Position numbers and translations under genes: made by a program
The notes under the pieces: generated by a model
What the model saw: the letters and a program-made list of their open reading frames with translations, nothing else
Told to the model about the DNA's origin: nothing
Databases searched by the model: none
DNA from: an uncultured Schlesneria sp.
Lineage (GTDB): Bacteria; Planctomycetota; Planctomycetia; Planctomycetales; Planctomycetaceae
Length of the DNA stretch: 64,000 nt
NCBI GenBank assembly: GCA_903899985.1
Contig: CAIULL010000284.1
Span: forward strand, 1-64,000
Reading direction: 5' to 3'
Shown: in pieces, positions 9,637 through 18,532 of the stretch
How positions within the stretch are numbered: the stretch's first letter is position 1
Layout: each line of letters starts with the position of its first letter

Positions 9637-9860
9637 TGAACCACGAAACACACGAAATACACGAAAAAAATTAAAGCAGTGAAGTTTTTTACCTTAAACT
9701 AATTGATTGCACATAATTTGCGACCGGCATTTTTCGTTTCAGTCATTTGTTGTCGAGATTGCCGAGGATGTTGAAGATAAAATCAATTACTTTCCGAGAG
9801 TGGGGTATTAAATTGTCTTCCCACTTTTTTCGTGTTTTTTGTGTATTTCGTGGTTCAATT
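9637..9860. repeat. MITE-like element with CACGAAA-type terminal inverted repeats
   Basis: A roughly 30-base stretch beginning GAACCACGAAACACACGAAA (9637 on) recurs as an imperfect reverse complement ending in TTTCGTGGTTC near 9859. Between them lie about 160 AT-rich bases without an ORF. The element fills the space between gltB and the GxxExxY pseudogene. CACGAAA-rich repeats of this kind commonly accompany GxxExxY genes, which suggests one mobile or dispersed unit. Confidence 0.65.
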
Positions 9861-9876
9861 TCTTAATTCGCATTTC

Positions 9877-12800
9877 TTAAGCCTTCAGTTTTTCCTTTTC
9901 TTTTTGCTGTTCGGCCAAGGCTCGCTTGTAGTCGATTGGCATCACTTTTACGAAGCGTGGCAGTTCTTCATCCCAGTTTTGAAGGATTCCCTCCGCGACT
10001 GTTGATCCCGTATGTTTGTAATGCTTCGCGATCAATTCCTTCAGTTCTGAAATGTCGTGAGCACTTTCCATTTTTTCCAGCGCCACCATTTCCAGGTTGC
10101 AATTGGAAAGTAGCTGGCCACCTCGGTCGTAAACATACGCAATTCCGCCAGACATCCCCGCCGCAAAATTGCGACCCGTTGCTCCGAGAATGACGGCACG
10201 GCCACCGGTCATATATTCGCAACCGTGGTCTCCGACACCTTCGACAACGCAAGAGGCTCCGGAGTTTCGCACACAGAAACGTTCCGCAGCACGTCCACGG
10301 AAGAAGGCTTCCCCTTCTGTGGCGCCATACAGCGCGACGTTACCGATAATGATGTTTTCCTCGGGCTTAAACTTCGATGCGGCTGGCGGGTAGACGATGA
10401 TCCGACCGCCGCTGAGTCCCTTCCCGACGAAATCGTTCGCATCACCTTCCACTTCAATCGTGATCCCTGAAACCAGCCATCCCCCCAGCGTCTGGCCGGC
10501 GGAACCCTTGCAGCGGATGTGGATCGTGTTATCGGGCAATCCATGTTCGCCCCACTTCTTCGAAACTTCGTGACTGAGAATCGTTCCCAGGGCGCGATCG
10601 ATGTTCTGAACCTCAATATTCAGTCGAGTCGGCTTCTTATGCTGGATGGCATCCTGTGACTCTCGGATCAATTCATTATCAATCTGCAGTTCAATGCCAT
10701 GCTTCTGCTTGATGGTGCAGTAAGTCTGGACATTGGCATGCGGCTTGGTCGCTGGCGTCAGGATCTTTGTCAGATCCAGGTGTTTCAGCTTCCAGTGGTT
10801 GATCGAATTGTCGTATTCCAGGACTTCACTGTGACCGACCATCTCGTCAATCGTGCGGAAGCCAAGGGAAGCCATGATTTCCCGAGCTTCTTCCGCCACC
10901 ATGAACAGGTAATTGATGACGTGTTCCGGTTTTCCAGCGAACATCTTTCGAAGTTCAACATCTTGCGTCGCCACACCGACAGGACACGTATTCAAATGGC
11001 ACTTTCGCATCATGATGCAGCCGAGTGTGATCAGCGGCGCGGTTGCGAAACCGAATTCCTCGGCTCCCAGAAGGCAGGCGATGACAACGTCACGACCCGT
11101 CTTCAGTTGACCATCCGTTTCCAGGCGAACTCGGCTGCGCAAATCATTCAGCACCAGTGTCTGATGCGTTTCTGCGATTCCCAGTTCCCACGGCATCCCG
11201 GCATGCTTGATACTGGTCAGCGGTGACGCACCCGTCCCGCCCGAATCACCAGAGATCAGGATCTTGTCAGCATGTCCCTTGGCCACACCCGCCGCGACCG
11301 TACCGACACCCACTTCCGAAACCAGCTTCACGCTGATGCGTGCCGAGGGGTTCGAATTCTTCAGGTCGAAAATCAGTTGAGACAAATCTTCGATCGAGTA
11401 AATATCATGATGTGGTGGCGGACTGATCAGCCCAACACCGGGCGTCGAATGACGCGTCGCTGCGATGATCTTGTCGACCTTAAAGCCCGGAAGTTCCCCT
11501 CCTTCACCGGGCTTGGCACCCTGTGAAACCTTGATCTGAAGCTCGTCGGCATTCGTCAGATACCAGCTCGTCACACCAAATCGACCGGATGCGACCTGCT
11601 TAATGGCCGATCGTTTCGAATCGCCATTCGATTCCGGCTGGAATCGTTTGTAGTCTTCGCCCCCTTCACCGGTGTTGCTCTTGCCACCGATACGGTTCAT
11701 GGCGATTGCCAGGGTTTCGTGAGCTTCTGCCGAGATCGAACCGTAGCTCATGGCTCCCGTGCAGAAACGACGAACGATCGAAGCGACCGAATCGACTTCT
11801 TCCAGCGGAACAGGCGTCAGCCCCGTCTTGAATTTGAGCATCCCGCGCAAATGGCATTCGCGAGTCGTTTGCTCGTTCACCATCTTGGAGAATTCTTTAT
11901 AGGCGGCTTTATCTCCCTGTCGGGCGGCCTTCTGGATATTCGCGATATTGTGAGGATTCCAGGCATGCTTCTCGCCCGAGGATCTCCACGCGAACAGCCC
12001 AAAATTCGGCAGCACGGGAAGGTTGTTCTTGTCACGCGTCGGATATCCGATTTCATGACGTCGGAACGCCTCTTCACCGAGGATTTCAAAGCCGACGCCA
12101 CTGATGCGGCTGGCCGTCCCTCGGAAACATTTCTTCATGACTTCTTCGCTGATCCCGACCGCCTCGAAGATCTGGGCTCCCTTATAGCTGGCCAGGGTGG
12201 AAATCCCCATCTTTGCCATGACCTTGAGGATTCCCTGCTTGGTGGCTTTTCGGTAAGCGGCCGTGATTTGTTCGTGCGTCCATTCCCCTGCCAGTTCGCC
12301 GTCGTCCTGCAGCTGCCACAGGGCTTCGAAGGCCATATACGGATTGATTGCGTCGGCACCGTATCCCGTCAGCAGGCAGAAGTGATGCACCTCACGAGCT
12401 TCGCCGGTCTCGACGACGATCCCGATCCGCGTTCGTTCTTCATTACGAACAAGGTGATGATGAACCGCTCCGGTTGCCAGCAGTGCACTGACCGGTAATC
12501 GGTGTGCGCTGGCGAGTCGATCAGACAGAATGATCAGGCTGAATCCGTCGACGATCGCCTGCCGGGCTTCACCACAGATTCGGTCAAGTGCCCATTTCAG
12601 GCCTGCCGAACCCTGTGACTTCGGATAGGTGATATCGATCGTCTTGGTTTTCCAGTCGCGATAGTTCAAATGCTTGATCGCAGCCAGTTCCTCGTTGGTC
12701 AGGATCGGGTGCGGAATCGCCAGCCGATGACATTGTGCTTCGGTCGAGTCGAGCAGGTTCCCTTCAGGTCCGATGTAACATTCCAGCGACATGATGACTT

Positions 12801-14457
12801 CCTCCCGCGTACTGTCGATGGCGGGATTGGTTACCTGAGCAAACAATTGCTTGAAATAGTCGTAGATCAGCCGAGGCTGATCGCTCATGCATGCGAGTGC
12901 CGAGTCATCACCCATCGAACCGATCGGGTCCTTCTTGGTGGTGATCATCGGGACGAGCATGAACTGCAATGTTTCGGTGGTATATCCGAAAGACTGCATA
13001 TGCGCGAGCAATTCTTCGCCAACCATCCGGTGCGGGGGCTCGGCAGCGGGTAGCTCACGAAGCTGCAGACGCTGACGTCGCAGCCAGTCGTTATAGGGCC
13101 TGCGGTTTGAGAAATCCTTTTTCAATTCTTCGTCAGGGATCAATCGACCCTGCTTGAAATCGACGAGGAACATCTTGCCGGGCTGTAGCCGTCCCTTGAT
13201 CTTGACGTTAGCGGGATCGATGTCGAGCACACCCACTTCACTGGCCATGATGACACGATCGTCGTGCGTGACATAATAACGGCTTGGTCGCAGGCCATTC
13301 CGGTCAAGAGTCGCGCCAATCACAGTACCATCGGTAAACGAAATCGAGGCCGGGCCGTCCCATGGTTCTTGCAGCGCCGAATGATACTCGTAGAACGCTC
13401 GTTTGTCCTCGGGCATGGTGTCATGATTCTGCCACGCCTCAGGGACCATCATCATGACCGCTTCGGGCAAGCTGCGCCCGGCCATCACCAGAGTTTCCAG
13501 GGCGTTGTCAAAATTTCCCGAGTCGGAACAATGCGGTTCGATCAGCGGGAACAACTTGCTGAGGTCATCCTTGAACAGTTCGCTCTTCATCATCCCCTGC
13601 CGGGCGAACATCCAGTTGCCATTGCCCCGAACGGTATTGATTTCACCGTTGTGAGCGATGTATCGCTGCGGATGTGCACGATCCCAGCTGGGGAACGTGT
13701 TCGTGGAGAATCGGCTGTGCACCATGGCCAGGTGCGAAACATACTCGGGATCTTGCAGGTCGTTATAGAACGCCGAAACTTGTTCGGACGTGAGCATCCC
13801 CTTGTAGATCAAAACTTTTGACGACAACGAGCAAATATAAAACTTGAGTGCTTGAGGAAGGTTCCCTTCGCGAATCACGTGGCTGGCGCGTTTACGAATG
13901 ACAAACAACTGTCTTTCAAACGCATCTTGATCCAGTCCCGGCTTGGACGCGACGAACAATTGCTCGAATGCAGGCATCGCGGCGCGAGCCGATGGGCCGA
14001 TGTCGGCTCCGTCCGGATCATGGGGAACGTCTCTCCAGCCGATCAGGGTCTGGCCTTGCTCGCTGATCAGTCGCTCGACAGCCTCTTTCGCCGTCTTTCG
14101 TTGTGCAGGATCTGTCGGCAGAAAGACCAGTCCCAAGCCGTAACTACCAGGAGCCGGCAATGTCTTTTTCAAATCTCGCTGGACAATCTTCGAGATGAAG
14201 TCATGAGGAATGGCCGTCAGAATCCCGGCGCCGTCACCGGTGTTTACTTCACATCCACACGCGCCTCGATGCGCCATGTGTTTGAGCATTCGCAAGGCGT
14301 CAACAACAATTTGACGGGACTTTTCCCCTTTAATATGCGCGACGAATCCCACCCCGCACGAATCGTGCTCATTCGCAGGGTCGTAAAGCCCTTGTGGTTT
14401 TGGCGTACCGTCGGAAAAAAACAGTTCCGGCTGACGTGTAAAAAGTGGATCGGTCAT
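9877..14457 (-). CDS. gltB: glutamate synthase large subunit
   Basis: GltB, 1526 residues, is the catalytic subunit of NADPH-dependent glutamate synthase. An N-terminal propeptide of about 33 residues precedes DSCGVGF; Cys34 should become the N-terminal nucleophile of the glutaminase domain (about 34-430). A central linker domain (about 450-780) and the FMN/2-oxoglutarate synthase domain (about 850-1215, with ISGDSGGTGASPLTSIKHAG) follow. The 3Fe-4S motif CIMMRKCHLNTC is intact, and a C-terminal GXGXG beta-helix (about 1290-1480) is present. The ATG lies 11 bases after the stop of a LysR regulator on the same strand, so the two are probably co-transcribed. No strong Shine-Dalgarno precedes it. 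Confidence 0.97.
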   Translation of the reverse strand: MTDPLFTRQPELFFSDGTPKPQGLYDPANEHDSCGVGFVAHIKGEKSRQIVVDALRMLKHMAHRGACGCEVNTGDGAGILTAIPHDFISKIVQRDLKKTLPAPGSYGLGLVFLPTDPAQRKTAKEAVERLISEQGQTLIGWRDVPHDPDGADIGPSARAAMPAFEQLFVASKPGLDQDAFERQLFVIRKRASHVIREGNLPQALKFYICSLSSKVLIYKGMLTSEQVSAFYNDLQDPEYVSHLAMVHSRFSTNTFPSWDRAHPQRYIAHNGEINTVRGNGNWMFARQGMMKSELFKDDLSKLFPLIEPHCSDSGNFDNALETLVMAGRSLPEAVMMMVPEAWQNHDTMPEDKRAFYEYHSALQEPWDGPASISFTDGTVIGATLDRNGLRPSRYYVTHDDRVIMASEVGVLDIDPANVKIKGRLQPGKMFLVDFKQGRLIPDEELKKDFSNRRPYNDWLRRQRLQLRELPAAEPPHRMVGEELLAHMQSFGYTTETLQFMLVPMITTKKDPIGSMGDDSALACMSDQPRLIYDYFKQLFAQVTNPAIDSTREEVIMSLECYIGPEGNLLDSTEAQCHRLAIPHPILTNEELAAIKHLNYRDWKTKTIDITYPKSQGSAGLKWALDRICGEARQAIVDGFSLIILSDRLASAHRLPVSALLATGAVHHHLVRNEERTRIGIVVETGEAREVHHFCLLTGYGADAINPYMAFEALWQLQDDGELAGEWTHEQITAAYRKATKQGILKVMAKMGISTLASYKGAQIFEAVGISEEVMKKCFRGTASRISGVGFEILGEEAFRRHEIGYPTRDKNNLPVLPNFGLFAWRSSGEKHAWNPHNIANIQKAARQGDKAAYKEFSKMVNEQTTRECHLRGMLKFKTGLTPVPLEEVDSVASIVRRFCTGAMSYGSISAEAHETLAIAMNRIGGKSNTGEGGEDYKRFQPESNGDSKRSAIKQVASGRFGVTSWYLTNADELQIKVSQGAKPGEGGELPGFKVDKIIAATRHSTPGVGLISPPPHHDIYSIEDLSQLIFDLKNSNPSARISVKLVSEVGVGTVAAGVAKGHADKILISGDSGGTGASPLTSIKHAGMPWELGIAETHQTLVLNDLRSRVRLETDGQLKTGRDVVIACLLGAEEFGFATAPLITLGCIMMRKCHLNTCPVGVATQDVELRKMFAGKPEHVINYLFMVAEEAREIMASLGFRTIDEMVGHSEVLEYDNSINHWKLKHLDLTKILTPATKPHANVQTYCTIKQKHGIELQIDNELIRESQDAIQHKKPTRLNIEVQNIDRALGTILSHEVSKKWGEHGLPDNTIHIRCKGSAGQTLGGWLVSGITIEVEGDANDFVGKGLSGGRIIVYPPAASKFKPEENIIIGNVALYGATEGEAFFRGRAAERFCVRNSGASCVVEGVGDHGCEYMTGGRAVILGATGRNFAAGMSGGIAYVYDRGGQLLSNCNLEMVALEKMESAHDISELKELIAKHYKHTGSTVAEGILQNWDEELPRFVKVMPIDYKRALAEQQKEKEKLKA

Positions 14458-14468
14458 TTCAAATTTTT

Positions 14469-15443
14469 CTAACGAGGAATCGATGATGAAGAGGCTATGT
14501 GGGGTTCGACCGAATGATTTGAGTTGTTCGAATCATTCGGTCCGTTTGAACGGGAGAACGTTTCGGGGTCTTGATGCAACAGTTCAAGAAACCGGGTAAT
14601 GGCCGTGGTAAATGGCTTTGTTCGACGGTAAACAATATCGAGGCGACGGACCCAGTCGACGTCTTCCAGTTCGATGGCGACGAGTGAGCCATAGTCAATT
14701 TCGCGGCGAACGGTTGGTATTGGAAGCAAGCCGACACCGGAGCCGACTTCGACGGCTCGTTTGATATTTTCAATATTGTCGAAAGCGTGAACGACATTGA
14801 CCGAGACTTTCGCCTGCTTCAGCCAGCGATCCGTCTCTTGTCGCATTCGGAGTTCTGACGTAAATCCAACAAGTGATTCGCCGTCCAGTTCTGCGGCGAG
14901 AATACTGGTTTGTGCAGCGAGTCGGTGTTGCGGTGCGACCACCACAACAATCTTCTGATCTTGCCAAGTCTCGTAGACCAGATCTGCTCGACGAGGTGCA
15001 AATGACATCAGGCCCAGGTCGACGGTCTCATTTTCAACGCTCGACAGAACTTCCGCAGGATGAACGTATTGCAGGTCAAGAGCCGCGTCGGGATAAAGAC
15101 GCTCGAACTCTTTCACATAGCAATCCATCTGCAGAAGTCCGACGGAGTAGATCGATGCAACACGCACCGGCCCAACAACTTTGTCCCGTCGCTGCAGGAT
15201 TCGATCTTCGAGTCGCCGATAACCGTCGATGAGCTCGCGGCATCCGTCGAAATAGATTCGGCCTTCGGGAGTCAACTGCAGCGGCCGGATGGCTCGGTTC
15301 AGCAGATCGCAACCCAGATGTGCTTCCAGAGACTTGATTGTTTCGCTGGCAGCAGGCTGTGAAACCCCATACGCCTTCGCTCCCTTGGAAAAACTTCCCT
15401 GGTGCGCTACTTCGCAAAACAATTCGAGATCGCGGAGGTTCAT
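14469..15443 (-). CDS. LysR-family transcriptional regulator next to gltB
   Basis: This 324-residue LysR-type regulator has an N-terminal winged helix-turn-helix (residues 1-60; GSFSKGAKAYGVSQPAASET) and a type 2 periplasmic-binding-like effector domain (about 90-295). A Ser/Asn-rich tail follows. It immediately precedes gltB on the same strand, which suggests it regulates nitrogen assimilation, much as GltC does in Bacillus. That role is inferred from position only; GltC is normally divergent from gltA, whereas here the genes are tandem. Inverted repeats upstream of its start (15454-15495) could be its own operator. Confidence 0.88.
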   Translation of the reverse strand: MNLRDLELFCEVAHQGSFSKGAKAYGVSQPAASETIKSLEAHLGCDLLNRAIRPLQLTPEGRIYFDGCRELIDGYRRLEDRILQRRDKVVGPVRVASIYSVGLLQMDCYVKEFERLYPDAALDLQYVHPAEVLSSVENETVDLGLMSFAPRRADLVYETWQDQKIVVVVAPQHRLAAQTSILAAELDGESLVGFTSELRMRQETDRWLKQAKVSVNVVHAFDNIENIKRAVEVGSGVGLLPIPTVRREIDYGSLVAIELEDVDWVRRLDIVYRRTKPFTTAITRFLELLHQDPETFSRSNGPNDSNNSNHSVEPHIASSSSIPR

Positions 15444-15453
15444 GGACCGTATG

Positions 15454-15495
15454 CCTACGTTATCAGTAGGCCAAATAAGTTAGATAGCTAAGTAT
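15454..15495 (-). promoter_or_regulatory. candidate LysR operator upstream of the LysR gene
   Basis: Two dyads lie 11-52 bases upstream of the start codon. One is CCTAC-N7-GTAGG at 15454-15470. The other is a TTAG-N4-CTAA dyad within 15476-15495. LysR-type regulators usually bind T-N11-A dyads near their own promoter. The assignment rests on symmetry and position only. Confidence 0.35.
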
Positions 15496-15835
15496 CGGAA
15501 TTGCCGATGCGGATAATATCGAGCATCTGGAATGATCGTCAACGAAGCGAACCGTTTTTTTCCACGTTTTTTCGACGATTGGCAACGTGTAACAACTACG
15601 GCAGCAGTGCTTTTTGGAAAAACCACGGTACAGAATGAGATCGCTGTTTCAAAAAAGAGCACGGTGCAGGCTTCGCTCGTAATCGTATGGCAGGGTGAGG
15701 GTTCTGCCGAGCCTTAAGGCAAATACAACCTTCGTTCGCACCAATTGCCGAGACCTGAAAACAATCAAAAGAACAATTGGAACACCGATCAGCACTCATC
15801 TTCGCTAATCAGAGAATTCAAAATTCTACGAAGCA
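15496..15835. other. intergenic region with nothing recognisable
   Basis: This lies between the LysR gene and rnhA. Only short overlapping ORFs of about 60 residues without a domain are present. I see no RNA gene and no clear terminator. Confidence 0.4.
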
Positions 15836-16318
15836 TCATTTCTTGAACTGCATCGCTGCGGCGACGGCGAGTTCATCGCAACGCTCGTTTTCAGGGTGGC
15901 CAGTATGTCCGCGAACCAGCGTGAAGCGCACTTGATGCTTGTTCAACAGTTCGTCCAACTGCTGCCACAGCTCAACATTTTTGACCGGCTTCCAGGAAGT
16001 TCCTTCCTTCCGGCGCCAGCCGTTGCGCTTCCAGCCGGGCATCCATTCCGAACAACCTTTGGCAACGTAAGTGCTGTCAGTGACAACTTCTACGTCGGAA
16101 CGAGATTTCAGGGCCGCCAAGCCCGAGATCACAGCTTGCAGCTCCATCTGATTGTTGGTCGTCAGAGGAACTCCGCCAGAAATTTCTTTTTCTTTTCCTG
16201 TCGCAGGGTGACGCAGGATGCAGCCCCACCCGCCAGGCCCAGGATTCCCCCGACAGGCTCCATCGGAAAAGATCCGCACGAACGGCAGAGGAGCTGTATC
16301 TGAGGGTTGGGCCGACAT
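15836..16318 (-). CDS. rnhA: ribonuclease HI
   Basis: This 160-residue RNase HI cleaves the RNA strand of RNA/DNA hybrids (R-loops, Okazaki primers). The four acidic metal ligands and the catalytic histidine are visible: Asp19 in [16 protein letters not shown], Glu59 in NNQMELQAV, Asp81 in [10 protein letters not shown], His138 in [13 protein letters not shown] and Asp148 in the same segment. The basic handle region ([20 protein letters not shown]) used for substrate binding in E. coli RNase HI is also present. The gene lies just downstream of infA on the same strand, about 66 bases away. Confidence 0.96.
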   Translation of the reverse strand: MSAQPSDTAPLPFVRIFSDGACRGNPGPGGWGCILRHPATGKEKEISGGVPLTTNNQMELQAVISGLAALKSRSDVEVVTDSTYVAKGCSEWMPGWKRNGWRRKEGTSWKPVKNVELWQQLDELLNKHQVRFTLVRGHTGHPENERCDELAVAAAMQFKK

Positions 16319-16384
16319 ACGAAACGCTACTGCCGAGATTTCTTGGTTTAAACGGACATCGACAGGCTACCCGTCCAAGTACGA

Positions 16385-16603
16385 TTAACGTTCGCGGAAC
16401 ACAATGCGGCCGCGGTTCAAATCGTAAGGAGAAACTTCGACGACAACATGATCGCCCGGCACAATACGGATGAAGTTCTTGCGCATTTTCCCAGCAACGT
16501 GAGCCATTACCATGTGACCCGTCTTAAGCTTCACGCGAAACTGCGTGTTTGCCAATGCTTCGACAACATCGCCTTCAACTTCGATGGCCTCTTCTTTGGC
16601 CAT
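16385..16603 (-). CDS. infA: translation initiation factor IF-1
   Basis: IF-1, 72 residues, is a single OB-fold that occupies the 30S A site during initiation. Family signatures are [34 protein letters not shown] and the terminal RGRIVFRER. The frame opens 13 codons earlier, but the ATG at 16601-16603 has GGAGG nine bases upstream and starts the canonical [11 protein letters not shown] sequence, so it is the true start. It is not embedded in a ribosomal protein operon here; rnhA follows. Confidence 0.97.
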   Translation of the reverse strand: MAKEEAIEVEGDVVEALANTQFRVKLKTGHMVMAHVAGKMRKNFIRIVPGDHVVVEVSPYDLNRGRIVFRER

Positions 16604-16985
16604 AAACCAAAACCTCCAACAGTCGTTTAATAATCGCGGCAATCCATTTCGCCGCTCATGAGAGAATCATCGATTGTAGCGGTTTGATCATCGAAATACC
16701 ACAGCGTCTTGCGAGATCTTGATCCTCGCCCGCGAAAACCATTTTCGTCAGAAGAGCCGCACTTCAGCAAGCGCGAGCGGACTCTTTAATGAGCGCTGTT
16801 GTGCAAGTGGTCTTTTCATTTATCCCCGGCTCGCCTTGCTCATTTGATGAGTCCAACACAATTGCTGGGTTCACAAAACAAACTCTGGCGAGCCGGTCAG
16901 AGATCAAACGCCGAGCGCTTTGGGCTGATCCCCTCCCCTCAGGGGTGCAGAATACCCAGCGAGCCCGAGTCGAATGACTGCGACT
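16604..16985. other. intergenic region between infA and serC
   Basis: Apart from the infA ribosome binding site, I see only small hairpins such as CCCCTCAGGGG near 16933. No conserved ORF or RNA gene is apparent. Confidence 0.35.
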
Positions 16986-18071
16986 TTACTTGCCGTTCTC
17001 GGCTTCAAAGTTCTTCAGGAATTCAATCAAGGCATCGACGCCCGCTTCGGGGAATGCGTTGTAGATGCTGGCTCGCATTCCTCCGACACTGCGATGTCCT
17101 TTCAGCCCGTCGAAACCGGCTTTTGTCGCGGCTGAACAGAATTTCGCATCCAGGTCGGCATCGCCTGTCACAAAGGTGACGTTCATCTGCGAGCGGCTTC
17201 CGACGGCGGCGGTGGCTTTGAAGAGCTTGCTCTGGTCCAGGTACGAATAAAGCTTTCCAGCTTTTCGCTGGTTTCGTTCGCCGACCGCAGGCAGACCACC
17301 ATCCTTTTTGATCCATTTCAGGACCAGGCCAACCAAATAAATCGCGAATGTCGGTGGGGTGTTATACATCGACTCGTTCTTGGCGTGAGTCCGGTACTGA
17401 AGCATCGTCGGCAGGTTTTTCGCACCTCGCTCAATTAACTCGTCGCGGATCAAGAGCAGTGTCACGCCTGAGGGACCGAGATTTTTCTGGGCACCGGCGT
17501 AAATCAGGGCGTGCTTCGACACGTCGATTGGCCGCGAATAGATATCGCTGCTTGCGTCGCAGATCAGGTCGACACCGGCGGGAACAGGTGGCAGGCCGGG
17601 CCATTGAGTTCCGAAAATCGTGTTGTTCGATGTGTAATGAGCGTAGACCGGCTTTTCACTGAACGAACTTGTCGCCGGAATGTAGGAAAAATTCTTATCC
17701 TGGCTGGAGCAGGCAATGTGAGTTTTTCCAAACCGCCGAGCCTCTTCCTCTGCCTTTTCAGACCAGGAACCGGTGACGAGATAATCCGCTGTCTGGTCCG
17801 GAGACAGAAAATTCATGGGAATCTGGAAGAATTGAGTCGAAGCGCCCCCTTGCAGGAAAAGGACTTTGTAACCGGCTGGAACGCCGCCGACTTCGCGAAC
17901 GAGTGCTTCGGTTTCTTCGTAGACGGCTAAGAACGCTTTTCCACGGTGCGAATGTTCAAGGATACCAATTCCGGTTTTACCAAGTGACAAAAGATTCTCG
18001 CGAGCCTCTTCCAAGACGGATTCGGGGAGTACTGCGGGGCCTGCTGAGAAATTCCAAATTCGCTGAGTCAT
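16986..18071 (-). CDS. serC: phosphoserine aminotransferase
   Basis: SerC, 361 residues, is a PLP enzyme (class V fold) that converts 3-phosphohydroxypyruvate and glutamate to phosphoserine and 2-oxoglutarate. It starts with the family hallmark [31 protein letters not shown] and the Schiff-base lysine in [16 protein letters not shown] follow. The C-terminus has [17 protein letters not shown], typical of SerC. The frame extends 41 codons further upstream, but that stretch is not conserved-looking, and the ATG at 18071 has AAGGGA upstream. It consumes glutamate made by GltBD and stands alone as a transcription unit. Confidence 0.96.
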   Translation of the reverse strand: MTQRIWNFSAGPAVLPESVLEEARENLLSLGKTGIGILEHSHRGKAFLAVYEETEALVREVGGVPAGYKVLFLQGGASTQFFQIPMNFLSPDQTADYLVTGSWSEKAEEEARRFGKTHIACSSQDKNFSYIPATSSFSEKPVYAHYTSNNTIFGTQWPGLPPVPAGVDLICDASSDIYSRPIDVSKHALIYAGAQKNLGPSGVTLLLIRDELIERGAKNLPTMLQYRTHAKNESMYNTPPTFAIYLVGLVLKWIKKDGGLPAVGERNQRKAGKLYSYLDQSKLFKATAAVGSRSQMNVTFVTGDADLDAKFCSAATKAGFDGLKGHRSVGGMRASIYNAFPEAGVDALIEFLKNFEAENGK

Positions 18072-18532
18072 TCCGAACGATCCCTTGTCAATAACGCTAA
18101 TTCCAATCAATTCCACGCAGAATTCAGACGGAAAGATCTCCGAAAGTCCTGCAAAAAAGCCGTTCGTCGAGAATGATTTGCCACGAAATCTCAACGGGAC
18201 AGAATCTTAACTCGAAGATCGAGCTGAAATATAGTCGCCCAGGCAGCAGATTCCACGGAACAAGCCGTTTTTCGGGCAAATTCCGCAGAGTCGGGAATTC
18301 GCCTAGATTGAAGCCAGCAGGACTCTTTTGGAAGCGACTTGAAATTGCGAGCGAACTGTGCGTGGAACGACTCACCGTCCAGCACCCCGCATCCCGAAGT
18401 ATGCCTAAACTGACTTAAAAGTCGGAAAGCTATATAGCCAAACAATGGCCACAGGTTACGATTACCGCTAGAAGTTTTGTTATCGCCTTTTTCCGTCGAA
18501 GTTTGCGTTCGCTTCCGAGAGGAGCTGCCATC
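18072..18532. other. divergent intergenic region (serC / Gly-rich TPR gene)
   Basis: This 460-base region must hold promoters for both divergent genes. I see a CGGGCAAATTCCGCAGA stretch near 18275 that resembles the GGGCAAAG-type repeats at 20.9 kb, but no confident promoter. Short ORFs on both strands overlap each other and show no domain. Confidence 0.35.

Noticed and set aside
11719-12498. 259-residue plus-strand ORF
   Set aside because: It lies wholly inside gltB on the opposite strand, and its sequence has no domain; it is an antisense shadow of the gltB codon pattern.
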